NCBI GenBank assembly: GCA_030594815.1
Contig: JAUVEN010000009.1
Location: 1 to 44,817 of the forward strand
Reading direction: 5' to 3'
DNA: 44,817 bases
Source: Gammaproteobacteria bacterium
GTDB lineage: Bacteria > Pseudomonadota > Gammaproteobacteria > UBA6429 > Thiohalophilaceae
The translations under genes and the position numbers were made by a program. The notes below the pieces were generated by a model. It searched no databases, was not told where the DNA came from, and saw only the letters and a list, made by a program, of their open reading frames with translations. This document shows positions 17,508 through 26,666 of the stretch, piece after piece. Each line of letters opens with the position of its first letter. Positions within the stretch are counted from its first letter, which is position 1.

Positions 17508-18998
17508 ATGGCCGCTAAAAAGAAAGCCAAGAAAAAGGTAGCTAAGAAGAAAGCAAAAAAGAAAGTTGCTAAGAAAAAAGTAGCTAAAAAGAAAGCAAAG
17601 AAAAAAGCTGGCAAAAAGAAGGCTGCCAAGAAAAAAACATCGAAAAAGAAAACAAGTAAGAAGAAAACTTCTAAGAAAAAAGTCGGTAAAAAGAAAGTTG
17701 CTAAGAAGAAAGCAAAGAAAAAAGCGAAAAAACCAACGACACCCGTTATGAATGCATTCTATGCACAGTCTGGTGGTGTAACAGCAGTTATCAATGCAAG
17801 TGCTTGTGGCGTTATTGAAACAGCCCGTAAAAATGGTCACAAAATCGGTAAAGTCTACGCAGGAAAGAGCGGCATCATCGGTGCATTGCTTGAAGAATTA
17901 ATTGATACCAGCAAAGAATCTGCTTCTACAATTGCAGCATTACGTCACACTCCATCTGGCGCATTTGGTTCTTGTCGTTTCAAATTAAAATCACTTGAAG
18001 CTAACCGTCGTGAATACGAACGTTTAATCGAAGTATTTAAAGCGCACAACATTGGTTTCTTCTTTTATAACGGTGGCGGCGATTCAGCTGATACTTGTTA
18101 TAAGATTTCACAATTATCAAAAGAAATGGGTTACCCAATTCAAGCGATTCATGTGCCTAAGACGGTTGATAACGATCTACCAATCACTGATAACTGCCCG
18201 GGCTTTGGTTCAGTTGCCAAGTACATTGCAATCTCAACTCAAGAAGCAAGTTTCGATGTTGCTTCAATGTGTGCAACATCAACTAAAGTATTTGTTGTTG
18301 AAGTTATGGGTCGTCATGCAGGCTGGATCGCAGCAGCAGGTGGTTTAGCCTCTACTGAAGAAAATCCAATTCCAATTGTTATTCTTTTCCCTGAAGTTGA
18401 ATTTGATCAAGAAAAATTCCTGGCTAAAGTTGACGCAAATGTAAAAGAACACGGTTACTGTACAGTTGTTGTATCTGAAGGTACACATTGGCCAGACGGT
18501 CGTTTCCTTGCAGAAACAGGCTTAAAAGATGCCTTCGGTCATAGCCAATTAGGTGGTTGTGCGCCAGTAGTTGCCGGTATGATTCAGGAAAAATTAGGCC
18601 ATAAATACCACTGGGGTGTTGCGGATTACATGCAACGTGCTGCACGTCATATCGCATCTAAATCTGATGTTGATCAAGCATACGCAATGGGTAAAGCAGC
18701 AGTTCAATACGCGATTCAAGGTCATAACGCTGTTATGCCAACGATTGACCGTGTTTCTAACAAACCATATAAATGGAAAGTTGGAATGGCTGACCTAAGC
18801 AAAGTTGCTAACGTTGAAAAAATGATGCCTGATAACTTCATCTCTTCTGATGGATTTGGTATCACAGCAAAATGCCGCGAATATTTATTACCATTAATTA
18901 AGGGCGAAGATTATCCTCCTTATAAAGATGGTTTACCAAAATATGTTCGCATTAAAGGTGTTTTGTTAGAAAAGAAATTAGAAGGTTTTGATCTATAA
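17508..18998 (+). CDS. PPi-type 6-phosphofructokinase with a lysine-rich N-terminal tail
   Basis: 496 residues in two parts. Residues 1-75 are a histone H1-like tail of repeated KKKA, KKKVA and KKKTS units (47 of 75 are lysine). Residues ~80-496 are a complete phosphofructokinase (NAFYAQSGGVTAVINASACG, GRHAGWIAAAGGLA). Two determinants indicate pyrophosphate rather than ATP as phosphoryl donor: Asp192 in GGGDS (189-193), where ATP enzymes have Gly, and Lys218 in PKTVDND (217-223), where ATP enzymes have PGTIDND. The reaction is reversible and interconverts fructose 6-phosphate and fructose 1,6-bisphosphate. The start at 17508 has GAGG eight bases upstream; the internal Met81 has no ribosome site, so the tail is probably translated. 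A terminator follows. It sits between ubiJ and ubiB, which are normally adjacent. Confidence 0.93.
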   Translation: MAAKKKAKKKVAKKKAKKKVAKKKVAKKKAKKKAGKKKAAKKKTSKKKTSKKKTSKKKVGKKKVAKKKAKKKAKKPTTPVMNAFYAQSGGVTAVINASACGVIETARKNGHKIGKVYAGKSGIIGALLEELIDTSKESASTIAALRHTPSGAFGSCRFKLKSLEANRREYERLIEVFKAHNIGFFFYNGGGDSADTCYKISQLSKEMGYPIQAIHVPKTVDNDLPITDNCPGFGSVAKYIAISTQEASFDVASMCATSTKVFVVEVMGRHAGWIAAAGGLASTEENPIPIVILFPEVEFDQEKFLAKVDANVKEHGYCTVVVSEGTHWPDGRFLAETGLKDAFGHSQLGGCAPVVAGMIQEKLGHKYHWGVADYMQRAARHIASKSDVDQAYAMGKAAVQYAIQGHNAVMPTIDRVSNKPYKWKVGMADLSKVANVEKMMPDNFISSDGFGITAKCREYLLPLIKGEDYPPYKDGLPKYVRIKGVLLEKKLEGFDL

Positions 18999-19023
18999 AT
19001 AGATTTATAAATCTTTTAGTTAA

Positions 19024-19057
19024 TAAAAAAGGGCAGCTTAATCGCTGCCCTTTTTTT
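19024..19057. terminator. Bidirectional rho-independent terminator
   Basis: GGGCAGC (19031-19037) and GCTGCCC (19044-19050) form a stem flanked by an A run on the left and seven T on the right, serving PPi-PFK (+) and the convergent Hpt gene (-). Confidence 0.92.
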
Positions 19058-19072
19058 GTTTATAAAATACTG

Positions 19073-19405
19073 TTATTTATTTGCATCTGCTATTTTATGA
19101 TTCTCGTCACTACCGGCTAATATTTCTTCACACATTGTATTAAACTCTTGCAACAATGCACTGATATTCTCAACAGACTCATTTTTTATCTGCACTTCAA
19201 TATCGCTACAAAGAACAGTCAGCATAGGATAACCATAGCCACCACCAACACCTTTTAACTGATGAATTAAATTAGAAAATTCTTCATTATTTTTTTCTGT
19301 ATTCGCTAAATTTATCGAATCGCGCATCACAGGTAAACGTGTCATAAATTTATCTATTAAATCAATAAGCCCGGGGTCTTCTAATAATATTTCTGAGGTG
19401 ATCAT
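19073..19405 (-). CDS. Second orphan Hpt-domain protein
   Basis: A 110-residue histidine phosphotransfer protein. The acceptor is His48 in LIHQLKGVGGGYGYP, matching the HxLKGxxxxxG core. It has the helical bundle expected of an Hpt domain (EVQIKNESVENISALLQEFNTMCEEI in the last helices) and nothing else. It converges with PPi-PFK and lies in the same inserted block as the kinase at 20586-21944. That kinase has no receiver domain, so a direct relay between them would need a separate receiver protein. Confidence 0.82.
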   Translation of the reverse strand: MITSEILLEDPGLIDLIDKFMTRLPVMRDSINLANTEKNNEEFSNLIHQLKGVGGGYGYPMLTVLCSDIEVQIKNESVENISALLQEFNTMCEEILAGSDENHKIADANK

Positions 19406-19666
19406 AATTTTTATTAATCCGGCTCGCTGCTTTTAAGTATTATTAATAATTGTATGCAGATGCTTAATTTCTGTAGCAATAGGTATCGGCATGCAGTTTA
19501 CTAAGATTAGCATGGGTAGTAAAAATAATCGCAATAGCAGTAAGTTAATTCTTAGCTAAAATCTCTGCATCTATACAGCCAGGAAGCGGTAGATCAACAA
19601 ATATGCCGAAATGAATCTGGAGCAAACTATGGCTTTAAACCGGGCGAAAATCTCTTTTTTTAAAGC

Positions 19667-20146
19667 TTACCACTTTGCCACTTGTACTACTGCCTGAAAG
19701 AACAAAAGGGATTCTGTTTTAGGACTAACAGCAGGAATATACGTAGCATTAATTGCAAACTGACTTGTACCAATTGAAACAAAGGGCAGAGCAGCAAGAA
19801 ATGGGCGCTCATTATTATAATCCTTGCGAGTCATAATAAATGCCGTTAAACCTGCATCAATATGCCAACCATCTTTATCGGTACCTAATAAGAAACGACG
19901 TTTACTTCCACCACCCAAATATTTTGAAGTATTTGAAAGACTGTCTTTTAAAAAACCACCATTTATAAAGCTTATCCATTTTGTATCTTCAAAAAAATTA
20001 TATTCAAAGCCTAAACCCCAGTTCTCTTCGTTATAATTTCTTTTATTTTCATGCATTGCTTTGCCATTAATAATTAAATTAAAAGACTCAGCCATAATCT
20101 GCTGTGAAAAAGAAAAGCTAATAACAATTAGTACAACTTTAAACAT
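19667..20146 (-). CDS. Small exported, outer-membrane-barrel-like protein
   Basis: A 159-residue protein from the ATG at 20146; a longer frame from 20188 adds 14 residues ahead of the signal peptide and is less likely. MFKVVLIVISFSFSQQIMA/ESF is a signal peptide. The mature part alternates polar and aromatic residues as in short beta-barrels (NWGLGFEYNFFEDTKW, GWHIDAGLTAFIMTRKDY, LAALPFVSIGTSQFAINATYIP) and ends in VAKW, with the terminal aromatic typical of outer-membrane proteins. It vaguely resembles PagP-sized eight-strand barrels, but catalytic residues cannot be assigned. Confidence 0.65.
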   Translation of the reverse strand: MFKVVLIVISFSFSQQIMAESFNLIINGKAMHENKRNYNEENWGLGFEYNFFEDTKWISFINGGFLKDSLSNTSKYLGGGSKRRFLLGTDKDGWHIDAGLTAFIMTRKDYNNERPFLAALPFVSIGTSQFAINATYIPAVSPKTESLLFFQAVVQVAKW

Positions 20147-20585
20147 GGTAAAATCACTCAATAACACTGATGATTTACATATCGGCATTAAAAAAATGAT
20201 TTTTAATTTTTGTTGTTAATAAATGTTAATTAAATTTATACAATAAATACCGTAATCAAACGGCATGATTTCGACTTTTTACGATAAATACTATAGTTTT
20301 CAACGCTATAGAAATCGCTCTGACATTCACATAGGATAAACCCTAACTGCACAAACAATTAATTCGAAGAATATTTCATTAAAAATGAGCCTTAATACGA
20401 AGTGGTAGGAGATGGAATTGAAGCAATGCCAGTTGCTATTCATTCTTATTGCATAACGATAGATAAAGAAGAATGCCTTTATCTACCGCACACGTATATG
20501 TGGTACTTCTACCTAAACAATCATCAGTGAAATATAACAACCACAGTTAAAGGTTTCTGATATTTATCGACGTTTAACAATCTGA
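20147..20585. other. AT-rich stretch without a convincing gene
   Basis: About 440 bases between two minus-strand genes. A plus-strand frame opens at 20427 (MPVAIHSYCITIDKEECL...) for about 34 codons without a well-placed ribosome site; AGGAG at 20408-20412 is too far from that ATG. CTATAG...CTATAG-type AT-rich dyads near 20292-20312 may be promoter material for the gene at 20146. Nothing else stands out. Confidence 0.4.
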
Positions 20586-21944
20586 TTATTCGTTTTCTTC
20601 TGCTAAAGGTAATTCAAACCAAAATGTACTACCTTCATTGAATTTACTTTTTACACCAATATTGCCTTGCATTAGCTCCACAAGATTTTGTGTTATATAT
20701 AATCCCAGACCAATGCCTTCTTTGGTGTCGTTATATCGTGTAAAAGGTTTAAACAACTCTTTTTGTTGCTCTTCAGTTAAGCCATCGCCATTATCAGAAA
20801 CGGAAACTCTAATCATATTATTATCTATCTTACTAACATCAATGGTTACTTTACCGTTTTCATGATTATATTTAATAGCATTTGAAATTAAGTTAATTAA
20901 AACCTGTTTTAAACGTTTCTCATCCGCTTTAACTAAATAAATATTCTCCACATTATTACTTATTTTAATATTATATCCCGCAGCTACCGGATTTAAGATC
21001 GCAATGCTTTCGCTAACAATATTAGCTAACGATACATCTATAATTGTGACATTAAGTTTGTGAGATTCAATCTTGGATAAATCTAAAAGCTCTTCTATTA
21101 AGCTTAATAGATGATGCCCGGAATCAAATATACCGTTAACCTGATCATCCTGTTCCGCATTTAATGATGGTTGATCCGACATTTTTAATAACTGGGCAAA
21201 TCCTAAAATGCCATTTAAGGGGGTTCTAAGTTCATGACTGATCATGGAAATAAAATTTGTTTTTGCACTATTTGCTGCTAAGGCCGTATTTCTGCTTTCA
21301 ACTAATTCATCTCTATGTGATGCGGAGTCATAATGTAATGTAATATTTTCTATAATCGTTTGATTAATTCGTTTTGCGCTACTTAATGAAAATATAGTTA
21401 AAACGAAAGTCAAAAGAGCAACAGAATAAGAAATAAAAGTACCAATACTGATTTCAATAATAAAAAGAGGAAGTAATAGCAGAAGAGTATAAGTCGTAAT
21501 ATTTCTCATACTAAAAGACAAAGACGTTACCGCACCCGCACTAATTCCGATTAAAATTAGTGTTGGAAAATAATGATAAATAGATTGGTCATCGGGTAAC
21601 AACCAAATGCTAACACATGACCAGCTAGCCGCAGTCAAAATTAACAGAATATAAAACATCTTGTCCCAAAATACAGTTTGGTTTTTATCTTTTACCCTTC
21701 GGCTATAATATTTATATAAAATAAACCGTACAATGTTGACTGTTGCTATCACAGAAAACCAGATGACCAAAAAGAATTGGTCAATGACCCGCCATAAAAC
21801 AGATACCATTACTGCGGCAATGATGATGGTTGCAAAAACAGAAGAGGGTAACGCTTTATAAAGTGCGCGAACTTTTTCCTGAAAAATAACTTTTTCAAGA
21901 CCTGTATCTTTCTCTCCGTGCTGTGTATTTTCTATATTTTCCAT
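20586..21944 (-). CDS. Membrane sensor histidine kinase (orphan)
   Basis: 452 residues from the ATG at 21944 (MENIENTQ); a TTG frame from 21977 is less likely. The first ~215 residues contain about six hydrophobic segments (ALPSSVFATIIIAAVMVSVLW, TLILIGISAGAVTSLSF, TYTLLLLLPLFIIEI). Then come HisKA with FISMISHELRTPLNGILGFAQLL and HATPase with LISNAIKYNHENG, VSDNGDGLTEEQ and GIGLGLYITQNLVELMQG. There is no periplasmic sensor loop of note, no PAS and no receiver. Such 6TM kinases often sense membrane or redox state. No response regulator is next to it. Confidence 0.92.
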   Translation of the reverse strand: MENIENTQHGEKDTGLEKVIFQEKVRALYKALPSSVFATIIIAAVMVSVLWRVIDQFFLVIWFSVIATVNIVRFILYKYYSRRVKDKNQTVFWDKMFYILLILTAASWSCVSIWLLPDDQSIYHYFPTLILIGISAGAVTSLSFSMRNITTYTLLLLLPLFIIEISIGTFISYSVALLTFVLTIFSLSSAKRINQTIIENITLHYDSASHRDELVESRNTALAANSAKTNFISMISHELRTPLNGILGFAQLLKMSDQPSLNAEQDDQVNGIFDSGHHLLSLIEELLDLSKIESHKLNVTIIDVSLANIVSESIAILNPVAAGYNIKISNNVENIYLVKADEKRLKQVLINLISNAIKYNHENGKVTIDVSKIDNNMIRVSVSDNGDGLTEEQQKELFKPFTRYNDTKEGIGLGLYITQNLVELMQGNIGVKSKFNEGSTFWFELPLAEENE

Positions 21945-22116
21945 GTAATGCGACTTTATTCTCCAAGATATCAACAATTCATTTCTAGCCTTAGCTTTAT
22001 TTTCTAGGCAGCAGTATGTTCTTCTGCTTACATCTAATTCATTGATATTACGGTTTATTTATCTCATTTTATCCGTACAATAGCTAGTTCTTACTACAAC
22101 AGGCTTTTTGAGATTC

Positions 22117-23760
22117 ATGGCATATATTCACCGTTTTATCCGACTTTCAACCATTAGCTGGGTTTTACTTCGTCATGGGCTTGATGACCTGATTCTCGCC
22201 ACACACCTCTTTCGTCCTTTTCGCTTTGTTCGTTTAGTCATGCCCTGGACATGGGTACAAAGAAAAACACCACGCGGTGCCCGAATTCGTCTTGCACTAG
22301 AAGATTTAGGCCCTATTTTTGTAAAATTTGGCCAAATATTATCAACCCGTGTTGATTTGCTACCGAGTGATATCGCCATAGAACTCGCAAAGTTACAAGA
22401 TCAAGTAACTCCTTTTGATAATCAGACAGCCTATCAAATTATAGAAAAATCACTCGGTCATCCCCTTGATGAAATTTTCAGTGAGTTCAGTGATGCACCT
22501 TTTGCCTCTGCCTCTGTTGCCCAGGTTCATGCTGCAACATTACATACAGGTGAAGAAGTTATTGTTAAGGTCTTACGACCAAAAATTAAACCTGTTATCC
22601 AGCGTGACATTGGCCTACTTTATATTATTGCCGACAAAATTGAGCGCTACTGGCCTGCAGGAAAAAATCTTCGTCCAACCGCCGTGGTCGCGGAGTTTGA
22701 AAAAACATTATTAGATGAGCTTGATCTCATGCGTGAGGCGGCTAATGCTTCTCAACTTCGTCGCAATTTTTTAAATTCAGAAAAATTATACATTCCTGAA
22801 GTTTACTGGGATCACTGTCGTCGAGACATAATGGTCATGGAACGTATCCACGGCACACCCATTGGTAATATCGATGCGCTGATCGAAAAAAATATTAACC
22901 TGCAACAACTTTCTGAACGTGGTGTGGAGATCTTCTTTACCCAGGTTTTCCGTCACTGTTTTTTTCATGCGGACATGCATCCCGGGAATATTTTTGTTGC
23001 TGATAATGGTCAATATATCGCTGTCGACTTTGGCATCATGGGTACGCTTAATGAAACTGACCAGCGTTATCTTGCTGAAAATTTTCTCGCCTTTTTTAAT
23101 CGTGACTATCGCCGTGTTGCAGAGCTGCATGTTAGTTCAGGTTGGGTCGGTAAAGACACACGCATAGATGAATTTGAATCCGCAATTCGTGCTGTATGTG
23201 AGCCTATTTTCGATAAACCTTTAAAAGATATTTCATTCGGTCAGTTACTACTGAGTTTATTCCAGACTGCTCGACGCTTTAATATGGAAGTGCAACCACA
23301 ACTTGTACTACTGCAAAAAACATTACTTAATATAGAAGGTTTAGGTCGCCAGCTTTATCCTGAACTGGATCTGTGGAAAACAGCAAAACCTTTTTTAGAG
23401 CAATGGATGAAAGAAAAAATTGGTCCACGCTCATTCGTAAAACATTTAAAAGAAAATGCACCACTGTGGGCAGAACAATTACCAAAAATACCTAATCTTA
23501 TTTTTGATGTATTAGATCAGGCTAAAAAAGGTGAGTTTAAAGTTGAGTTAAATGACACTCAAATGGATCAAATAAAACAAGAAATTAAATCAGGCAATAA
23601 TCGTTCAATTCGTGCCATAGCAGGTGGGAGTTTACTAATCACCTCTGCACTTCTCTTTAATGTTGATTTATCTTTTTTAAATACAGGCTATAGTTACTTA
23701 CCAAAGCTTATTGCAGGCGGGCTTGGCATTTTCTTGTTACTTAGTTTATTAAAACATTAA
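22117..23760 (+). CDS. ubiB: Ubiquinone biosynthesis protein kinase-like UbiB
   Basis: 547 residues from the ATG at 22117; a TTG nine bases upstream in frame is unlikely. It belongs to the UbiB/COQ8 atypical kinase family. The KxGQ motif is KFGQ (70-73), followed by [10 protein letters not shown], the alanine-rich nucleotide loop [12 protein letters not shown], the [11 protein letters not shown] catalytic loop and VDFGIMG metal loop. Two hydrophobic C-terminal helices ([18 protein letters not shown] and [18 protein letters not shown]) anchor it in the membrane. UbiB-family ATPase activity helps extract ubiquinone intermediates from the membrane. Normally it follows ubiJ; here PFK, Hpt, an exported protein and a kinase intervene. 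Confidence 0.95.
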   Translation: MAYIHRFIRLSTISWVLLRHGLDDLILATHLFRPFRFVRLVMPWTWVQRKTPRGARIRLALEDLGPIFVKFGQILSTRVDLLPSDIAIELAKLQDQVTPFDNQTAYQIIEKSLGHPLDEIFSEFSDAPFASASVAQVHAATLHTGEEVIVKVLRPKIKPVIQRDIGLLYIIADKIERYWPAGKNLRPTAVVAEFEKTLLDELDLMREAANASQLRRNFLNSEKLYIPEVYWDHCRRDIMVMERIHGTPIGNIDALIEKNINLQQLSERGVEIFFTQVFRHCFFHADMHPGNIFVADNGQYIAVDFGIMGTLNETDQRYLAENFLAFFNRDYRRVAELHVSSGWVGKDTRIDEFESAIRAVCEPIFDKPLKDISFGQLLLSLFQTARRFNMEVQPQLVLLQKTLLNIEGLGRQLYPELDLWKTAKPFLEQWMKEKIGPRSFVKHLKENAPLWAEQLPKIPNLIFDVLDQAKKGEFKVELNDTQMDQIKQEIKSGNNRSIRAIAGGSLLITSALLFNVDLSFLNTGYSYLPKLIAGGLGIFLLLSLLKH

Positions 23761-23826
23761 TTATTTTCTGGCTTACATTGTAATTCAGGTACCTATTTAT
23801 AGAAAATAACGGTTCTTTTATCAACA

Positions 23827-23897
23827 CCGCGTTCGACTGAAGTCGAACCTACATAAACCTGAACCCACTTTTGTAGGTCAGAATTTATTCTGACGCG
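23827..23897. repeat. Pair of REP-like palindromes, head to head
   Basis: Unit 1 is GTTCGACT-GA-AGTCGAAC (23831-23848) followed by CTACA. Unit 2 is TGTAG then GTCAGAAT-TT-ATTCTGAC (23877-23894) and GCG. Consensus of each unit: TGTAGGT, a palindrome of GAA/TTC type, then CGCG. The same family borders the hslV-hslU gap (13383-13521). Unit 2 abuts an upstream ATG at 23898, an argument against that codon as a real start. Confidence 0.8.
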
Positions 23898-23939
23898 ATG
23901 CTAGAAAACACTCATCGCTTTTTATTTAAAGGTAATTTC

Positions 23940-24554
23940 ATGAAAATATCCATCATAAGCGGTAGCCATCGAAACCCTTCTCAAAGCGAAAAAATTGGAA
24001 CGTATATTGAGACACTTTTAAATAATGAGTTCTCTGATGTAGATCCATTTTTATATTCATTAGCAGATAACCCTCTGCCTCTTTGGGACCAATCTATATG
24101 GGAGTCTGATGAAAGCTGGATTAAACGACTTGCCCCATTAAAAGAGCAATTTAGTTCAAGTGATGCTTTTGTCATTATTACTCCGGAGTGGCATGGCCAG
24201 GTTCCATCAGGCCTTAAAAACCTTTTTCTTCTTTTAAGTCGTTTTGAACTCGGCCACAAGCCTGCTTTCATCGTATCTGTATCATCAGGAAATGGTGGCG
24301 CTTATCCGGTTGCAGAATTACGCATGAGCAGCTATAAAAACAATCGGCTTTGTTATATACCAGAACAGTTAATTATTCGTGATGTAGAAAAAGTTTTTAA
24401 TCCTGAAGAAAAAGACAATGATGAAAAATCTGACTCTTACTACAAGGAAAGACTTAACTGGTGTTTAAATATATTGTTAGGCTATGGCAAAGCATTAAAA
24501 ACGATGCGCGATGAAACTGAAATTCATAATGATAAATTTTCAAATGGCATGTAA
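23940..24554 (+). CDS. NADPH-dependent FMN reductase family protein
   Basis: 204 residues from the ATG at 23940, which has AAAGGT six bases upstream; the longer frame from 23898 begins inside the REP repeat. It has the flavodoxin-like FMN_red fold: phosphate loop SGSHRNPSQSEKIG near the start, ITPEWHGQVPSGLKNLFLLL (flavin and dimer contacts) and SVSSGNGGAYPVAELR. Members reduce quinones, azo dyes, chromate or free flavin with NAD(P)H. It is followed 35 bases later by the VOC gene, probably a two-gene unit. Substrate not assignable. Confidence 0.87.
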   Translation: MKISIISGSHRNPSQSEKIGTYIETLLNNEFSDVDPFLYSLADNPLPLWDQSIWESDESWIKRLAPLKEQFSSSDAFVIITPEWHGQVPSGLKNLFLLLSRFELGHKPAFIVSVSSGNGGAYPVAELRMSSYKNNRLCYIPEQLIIRDVEKVFNPEEKDNDEKSDSYYKERLNWCLNILLGYGKALKTMRDETEIHNDKFSNGM

Positions 24555-24589
24555 AACTTAATATCTGTTCAACTTTACAGGTGCAGGAT

Positions 24590-24949
24590 ATGAATGAACA
24601 TGAAAAAATTAATTATGTAGAGCTCCCGGCAAAAGATATCGAAAAATCTAAAACTTTTTTTACCCGTGTCTTTAACTGGTCATTTGTTGACTACGGGCCT
24701 GAATATACCGCTTTTACAAACGAAGGTTTAAATGGTGGTTTTTTTAAATCAAACTTAAACTGTTCTACCGAAACCGGCAGTGCACTTATTGTTTTCTACA
24801 GCAATGCGCTCGAAGAAACCCTGGCTAAAATAGAATCCTCCGGTGGTAAAATATTAAAACCTATATTTACCTTTCCAGGCGGGCGCAGATTTCATTTTTC
24901 TGATCCAAACGGTAATGAGTTTGCTGTTTGGTCAGATATCGATAATTAA
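24590..24949 (+). CDS. VOC (glyoxalase/bleomycin resistance-like) family protein
   Basis: 119 residues from the ATG at 24590 (CAGG five bases before it); a GTG at 24581 is an alternative. The vicinal-oxygen-chelate pattern is clear: NYVELPAKDIEKSKTFFTRVFNWSF, ALIVFYSNALEETLAKIESSGGKILKP and GRRFHFSDPNGNEFAVWSD. Short single-domain members of this type (YdcH/CFP30B-like) are common and mostly uncharacterised. It may be co-transcribed with the flavin reductase. It ends seven bases from the convergent DUF389 gene. Confidence 0.87.
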   Translation: MNEHEKINYVELPAKDIEKSKTFFTRVFNWSFVDYGPEYTAFTNEGLNGGFFKSNLNCSTETGSALIVFYSNALEETLAKIESSGGKILKPIFTFPGGRRFHFSDPNGNEFAVWSDIDN

Positions 24950-24956
24950 TATCCTG

Positions 24957-25952
24957 TTAACTCATCAATAAATATTGATGCCTGACTTTAACGGCCATTA
25001 TCAATACAGCAAGTACGATTAACCAAAAAAGTACAAAGATAATTAAAGATTGTTTGGCTTTTTTCTTTTCATACCATGTTCTTGGTTTTACCCCTTTCAA
25101 TAAAAAGGCTATGTTTGAGGCGAGGTTAACGCAAACAACATTCACCGCAAGTAATAATGCAGCGCCCAATGCATGTTGATAATTCCCTGAACCCAACATT
25201 AATCCTACTGTCGCTGTGGGTGGTAATATTGCAACCGCAACCATGACACCGACTAATGAGTTTGACCAACCTGCTGTTAAGGACAATACTGCTGCGGCAC
25301 CGGACACCAGGGCGAGCACAATGCCGTCCATACCTACATCGGTTCTTATCATTAGCTCATGACTATCAAAATTAAGCGGCCAGAGTAATCCAATTAAAAT
25401 AGAGAGCCCCAATGCGGTAAACAATCCCGCTACATTAGATTTTAATGCTGACCAGAGTAATTTTCCTTCACCTAATGTTGTGGCAAATGCTAATGCCATA
25501 TTGGGTCCTAATAAAGGCGCAATCACCATGGCACCAATGACAACCGCCACGTTATCTTCAAGCAAACCTATCGCGGCTACGATGGTCGACATAATGACCA
25601 TGTACATGAAATTACTATCAAGCTTGGCGCCAGCCACTATTTTTTGATAAAGCTCTTCACGACTTCTGGTAATACTATTTTGTTTTTCATTATCCAGATC
25701 ATCATCTTCTAAACGAGGTAATGCTGCTTCAACAGGCAAAACTAAAATACGGGTATCATCTGCCGTCGCTAACAATGACTGCAACGCATCCATCACCGCT
25801 TGTTGTCTTTCAGGTCGAACCAATAAACGTGTACTACAACGGCCATCCTCGTCCTTGTGTCCTACCCAAATGTCCAGCACTTCCTGTTGTGCAGCAATAC
25901 CGCGCAACGTATCTACATGGCCTTGATCTGTTATAACTTCAATAACCCGCAT
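24957..25952 (-). CDS. DUF389 / TIGR00341 family membrane protein
   Basis: 331 residues. The N-terminal ~85 residues are soluble and ferredoxin-like (MRVIEVITDQGHVDTLRGIAAQ, RLLVRPERQQAVMDALQSLLA). The rest is the DUF389 membrane domain: MYMVIMSTIVAAIGLLEDNVAVVIGAMVIAPLLGPNMALAFATTLGE, LVSGAAAVLSLTAGWSNSLVGVMVAVAILPPTATVGLMLGSG, and a last helix IIFVLFWLIVLAVLIMAVKV. The family is widespread in bacteria and archaea and of unknown function, probably a transporter. Transcribed with or after the DJ-1 gene but separated from it by a G-rich repeat. Confidence 0.9.
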   Translation of the reverse strand: MRVIEVITDQGHVDTLRGIAAQQEVLDIWVGHKDEDGRCSTRLLVRPERQQAVMDALQSLLATADDTRILVLPVEAALPRLEDDDLDNEKQNSITRSREELYQKIVAGAKLDSNFMYMVIMSTIVAAIGLLEDNVAVVIGAMVIAPLLGPNMALAFATTLGEGKLLWSALKSNVAGLFTALGLSILIGLLWPLNFDSHELMIRTDVGMDGIVLALVSGAAAVLSLTAGWSNSLVGVMVAVAILPPTATVGLMLGSGNYQHALGAALLLAVNVVCVNLASNIAFLLKGVKPRTWYEKKKAKQSLIIFVLFWLIVLAVLIMAVKVRHQYLLMS

Positions 25953-25988
25953 TTAAATCTCTACCCTCTGACCATCATCAAGTTAATA

Positions 25989-26069
25989 CCCTCCCCTTTA
26001 AGGGGAGGGCGAGGGAGGGGATATTTATAAATCACCCCTCCCCCTAACCCCCTCCCTAAAGGAGGGGGA
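25989..26069. repeat. G-quadruplex-capable MITE-like repeat, copy 1
   Basis: Two adjacent hairpins: CCCTCCCC/GGGGAGGG (25989-26009) and CCCCCTCCC/GGAGGGGG (about 26048-26068), linked by an AT-rich spacer. The plus strand at 26002-26020 reads GGGG-A-GGG-CGA-GGG-A-GGGG, a textbook G4 motif. The C-rich half at 26034-26057 gives a matching motif on the minus strand. Lies between the DJ-1 and DUF389 genes. Confidence 0.85.
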
Positions 26070-26087
26070 ATAAAATCGATTACATTA

Positions 26088-26666
26088 TTATCTTTGTAGC
26101 TGGGCTTCTACTTCATCACGTTTCTTTTTCCCTACTAACAACTCAATTAGCGTCAAAGTGAAATCCATTGCCGTGCCCGGGCCTCGTGAAGTAATGATGT
26201 TTCCATCTATTACCACTGAGCTTTCTTCATATATCATGTTATTAATGGGAAATTGATCAAGCGCACCAGGAAAACTGGTCACATGTTTGCCTTCTAATAA
26301 ACCTGCTGTTGCTAATACTCTGGGCGCAGCACAAATTGCTGCGGTATATTTATTGTTAGCAGCCATCTTTTTTACAATTGCTTGAATTCGAGGATCATTA
26401 TTTAAATGATCCGCACCAGGTAAACCACCTGGTAAGACAATCATGTCAAAATCGTCTTCTAAAACTTCATTTAACAGCTTATCAGGAATTAACTTCATGC
26501 CACGACTTGCAACAACAACTTGGTCATCAAGCCCTGCGGTGACAACATTAATGCCTGCTCGCGTTAATAAATCAGTAATGGTAATGGCTTCAAGTTCTTC
26601 ACAGCCTTGTGCCAGGGGCACCAGAACAGATGGGGTAATGTTTAATTCAGTGCGGGTTTTTTCCAT
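26088..26666 (-). CDS. DJ-1/PfpI family protein (YajL-like)
   Basis: 192 residues of the DJ-1 superfamily: VLVPLAQGCEELEAITITDLLTRAGINVVTAG, DFDMIVLPGGLPGADHLNNDP, and AAICAAPRVLATAG with the nucleophilic-elbow cysteine, followed by GPGTAMDFTLTLIELL. The glutamate of EELEA that stabilises the cysteine thiolate is present. Members act as protein-repair, glyoxalase-like or thiol chaperone proteins. The N-terminus is ~10 residues longer than E. coli YajL and its ATG overlaps the upstream yibQ reading frame by 25 bases, so it is translationally coupled. Confidence 0.9.
   Translation of the reverse strand: MEKTRTELNITPSVLVPLAQGCEELEAITITDLLTRAGINVVTAGLDDQVVVASRGMKLIPDKLLNEVLEDDFDMIVLPGGLPGADHLNNDPRIQAIVKKMAANNKYTAAICAAPRVLATAGLLEGKHVTSFPGALDQFPINNMIYEESSVVIDGNIITSRGPGTAMDFTLTLIELLVGKKKRDEVEAQLQR

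Noticed and set aside
17493-17840. Minus-strand ORF of 115 codons rich in Phe/Leu/Ser opposite the PFK tail
   Set aside because: It is the exact antisense of the lysine-rich coding repeats (AAR codons read as Phe/Leu on the other strand); no ribosome site or family.
23898-23939. Upstream ATG start for the flavin reductase
   Set aside because: It begins directly at a REP-like palindrome; the ATG at 23940 has AAAGGT at good spacing and matches family length.
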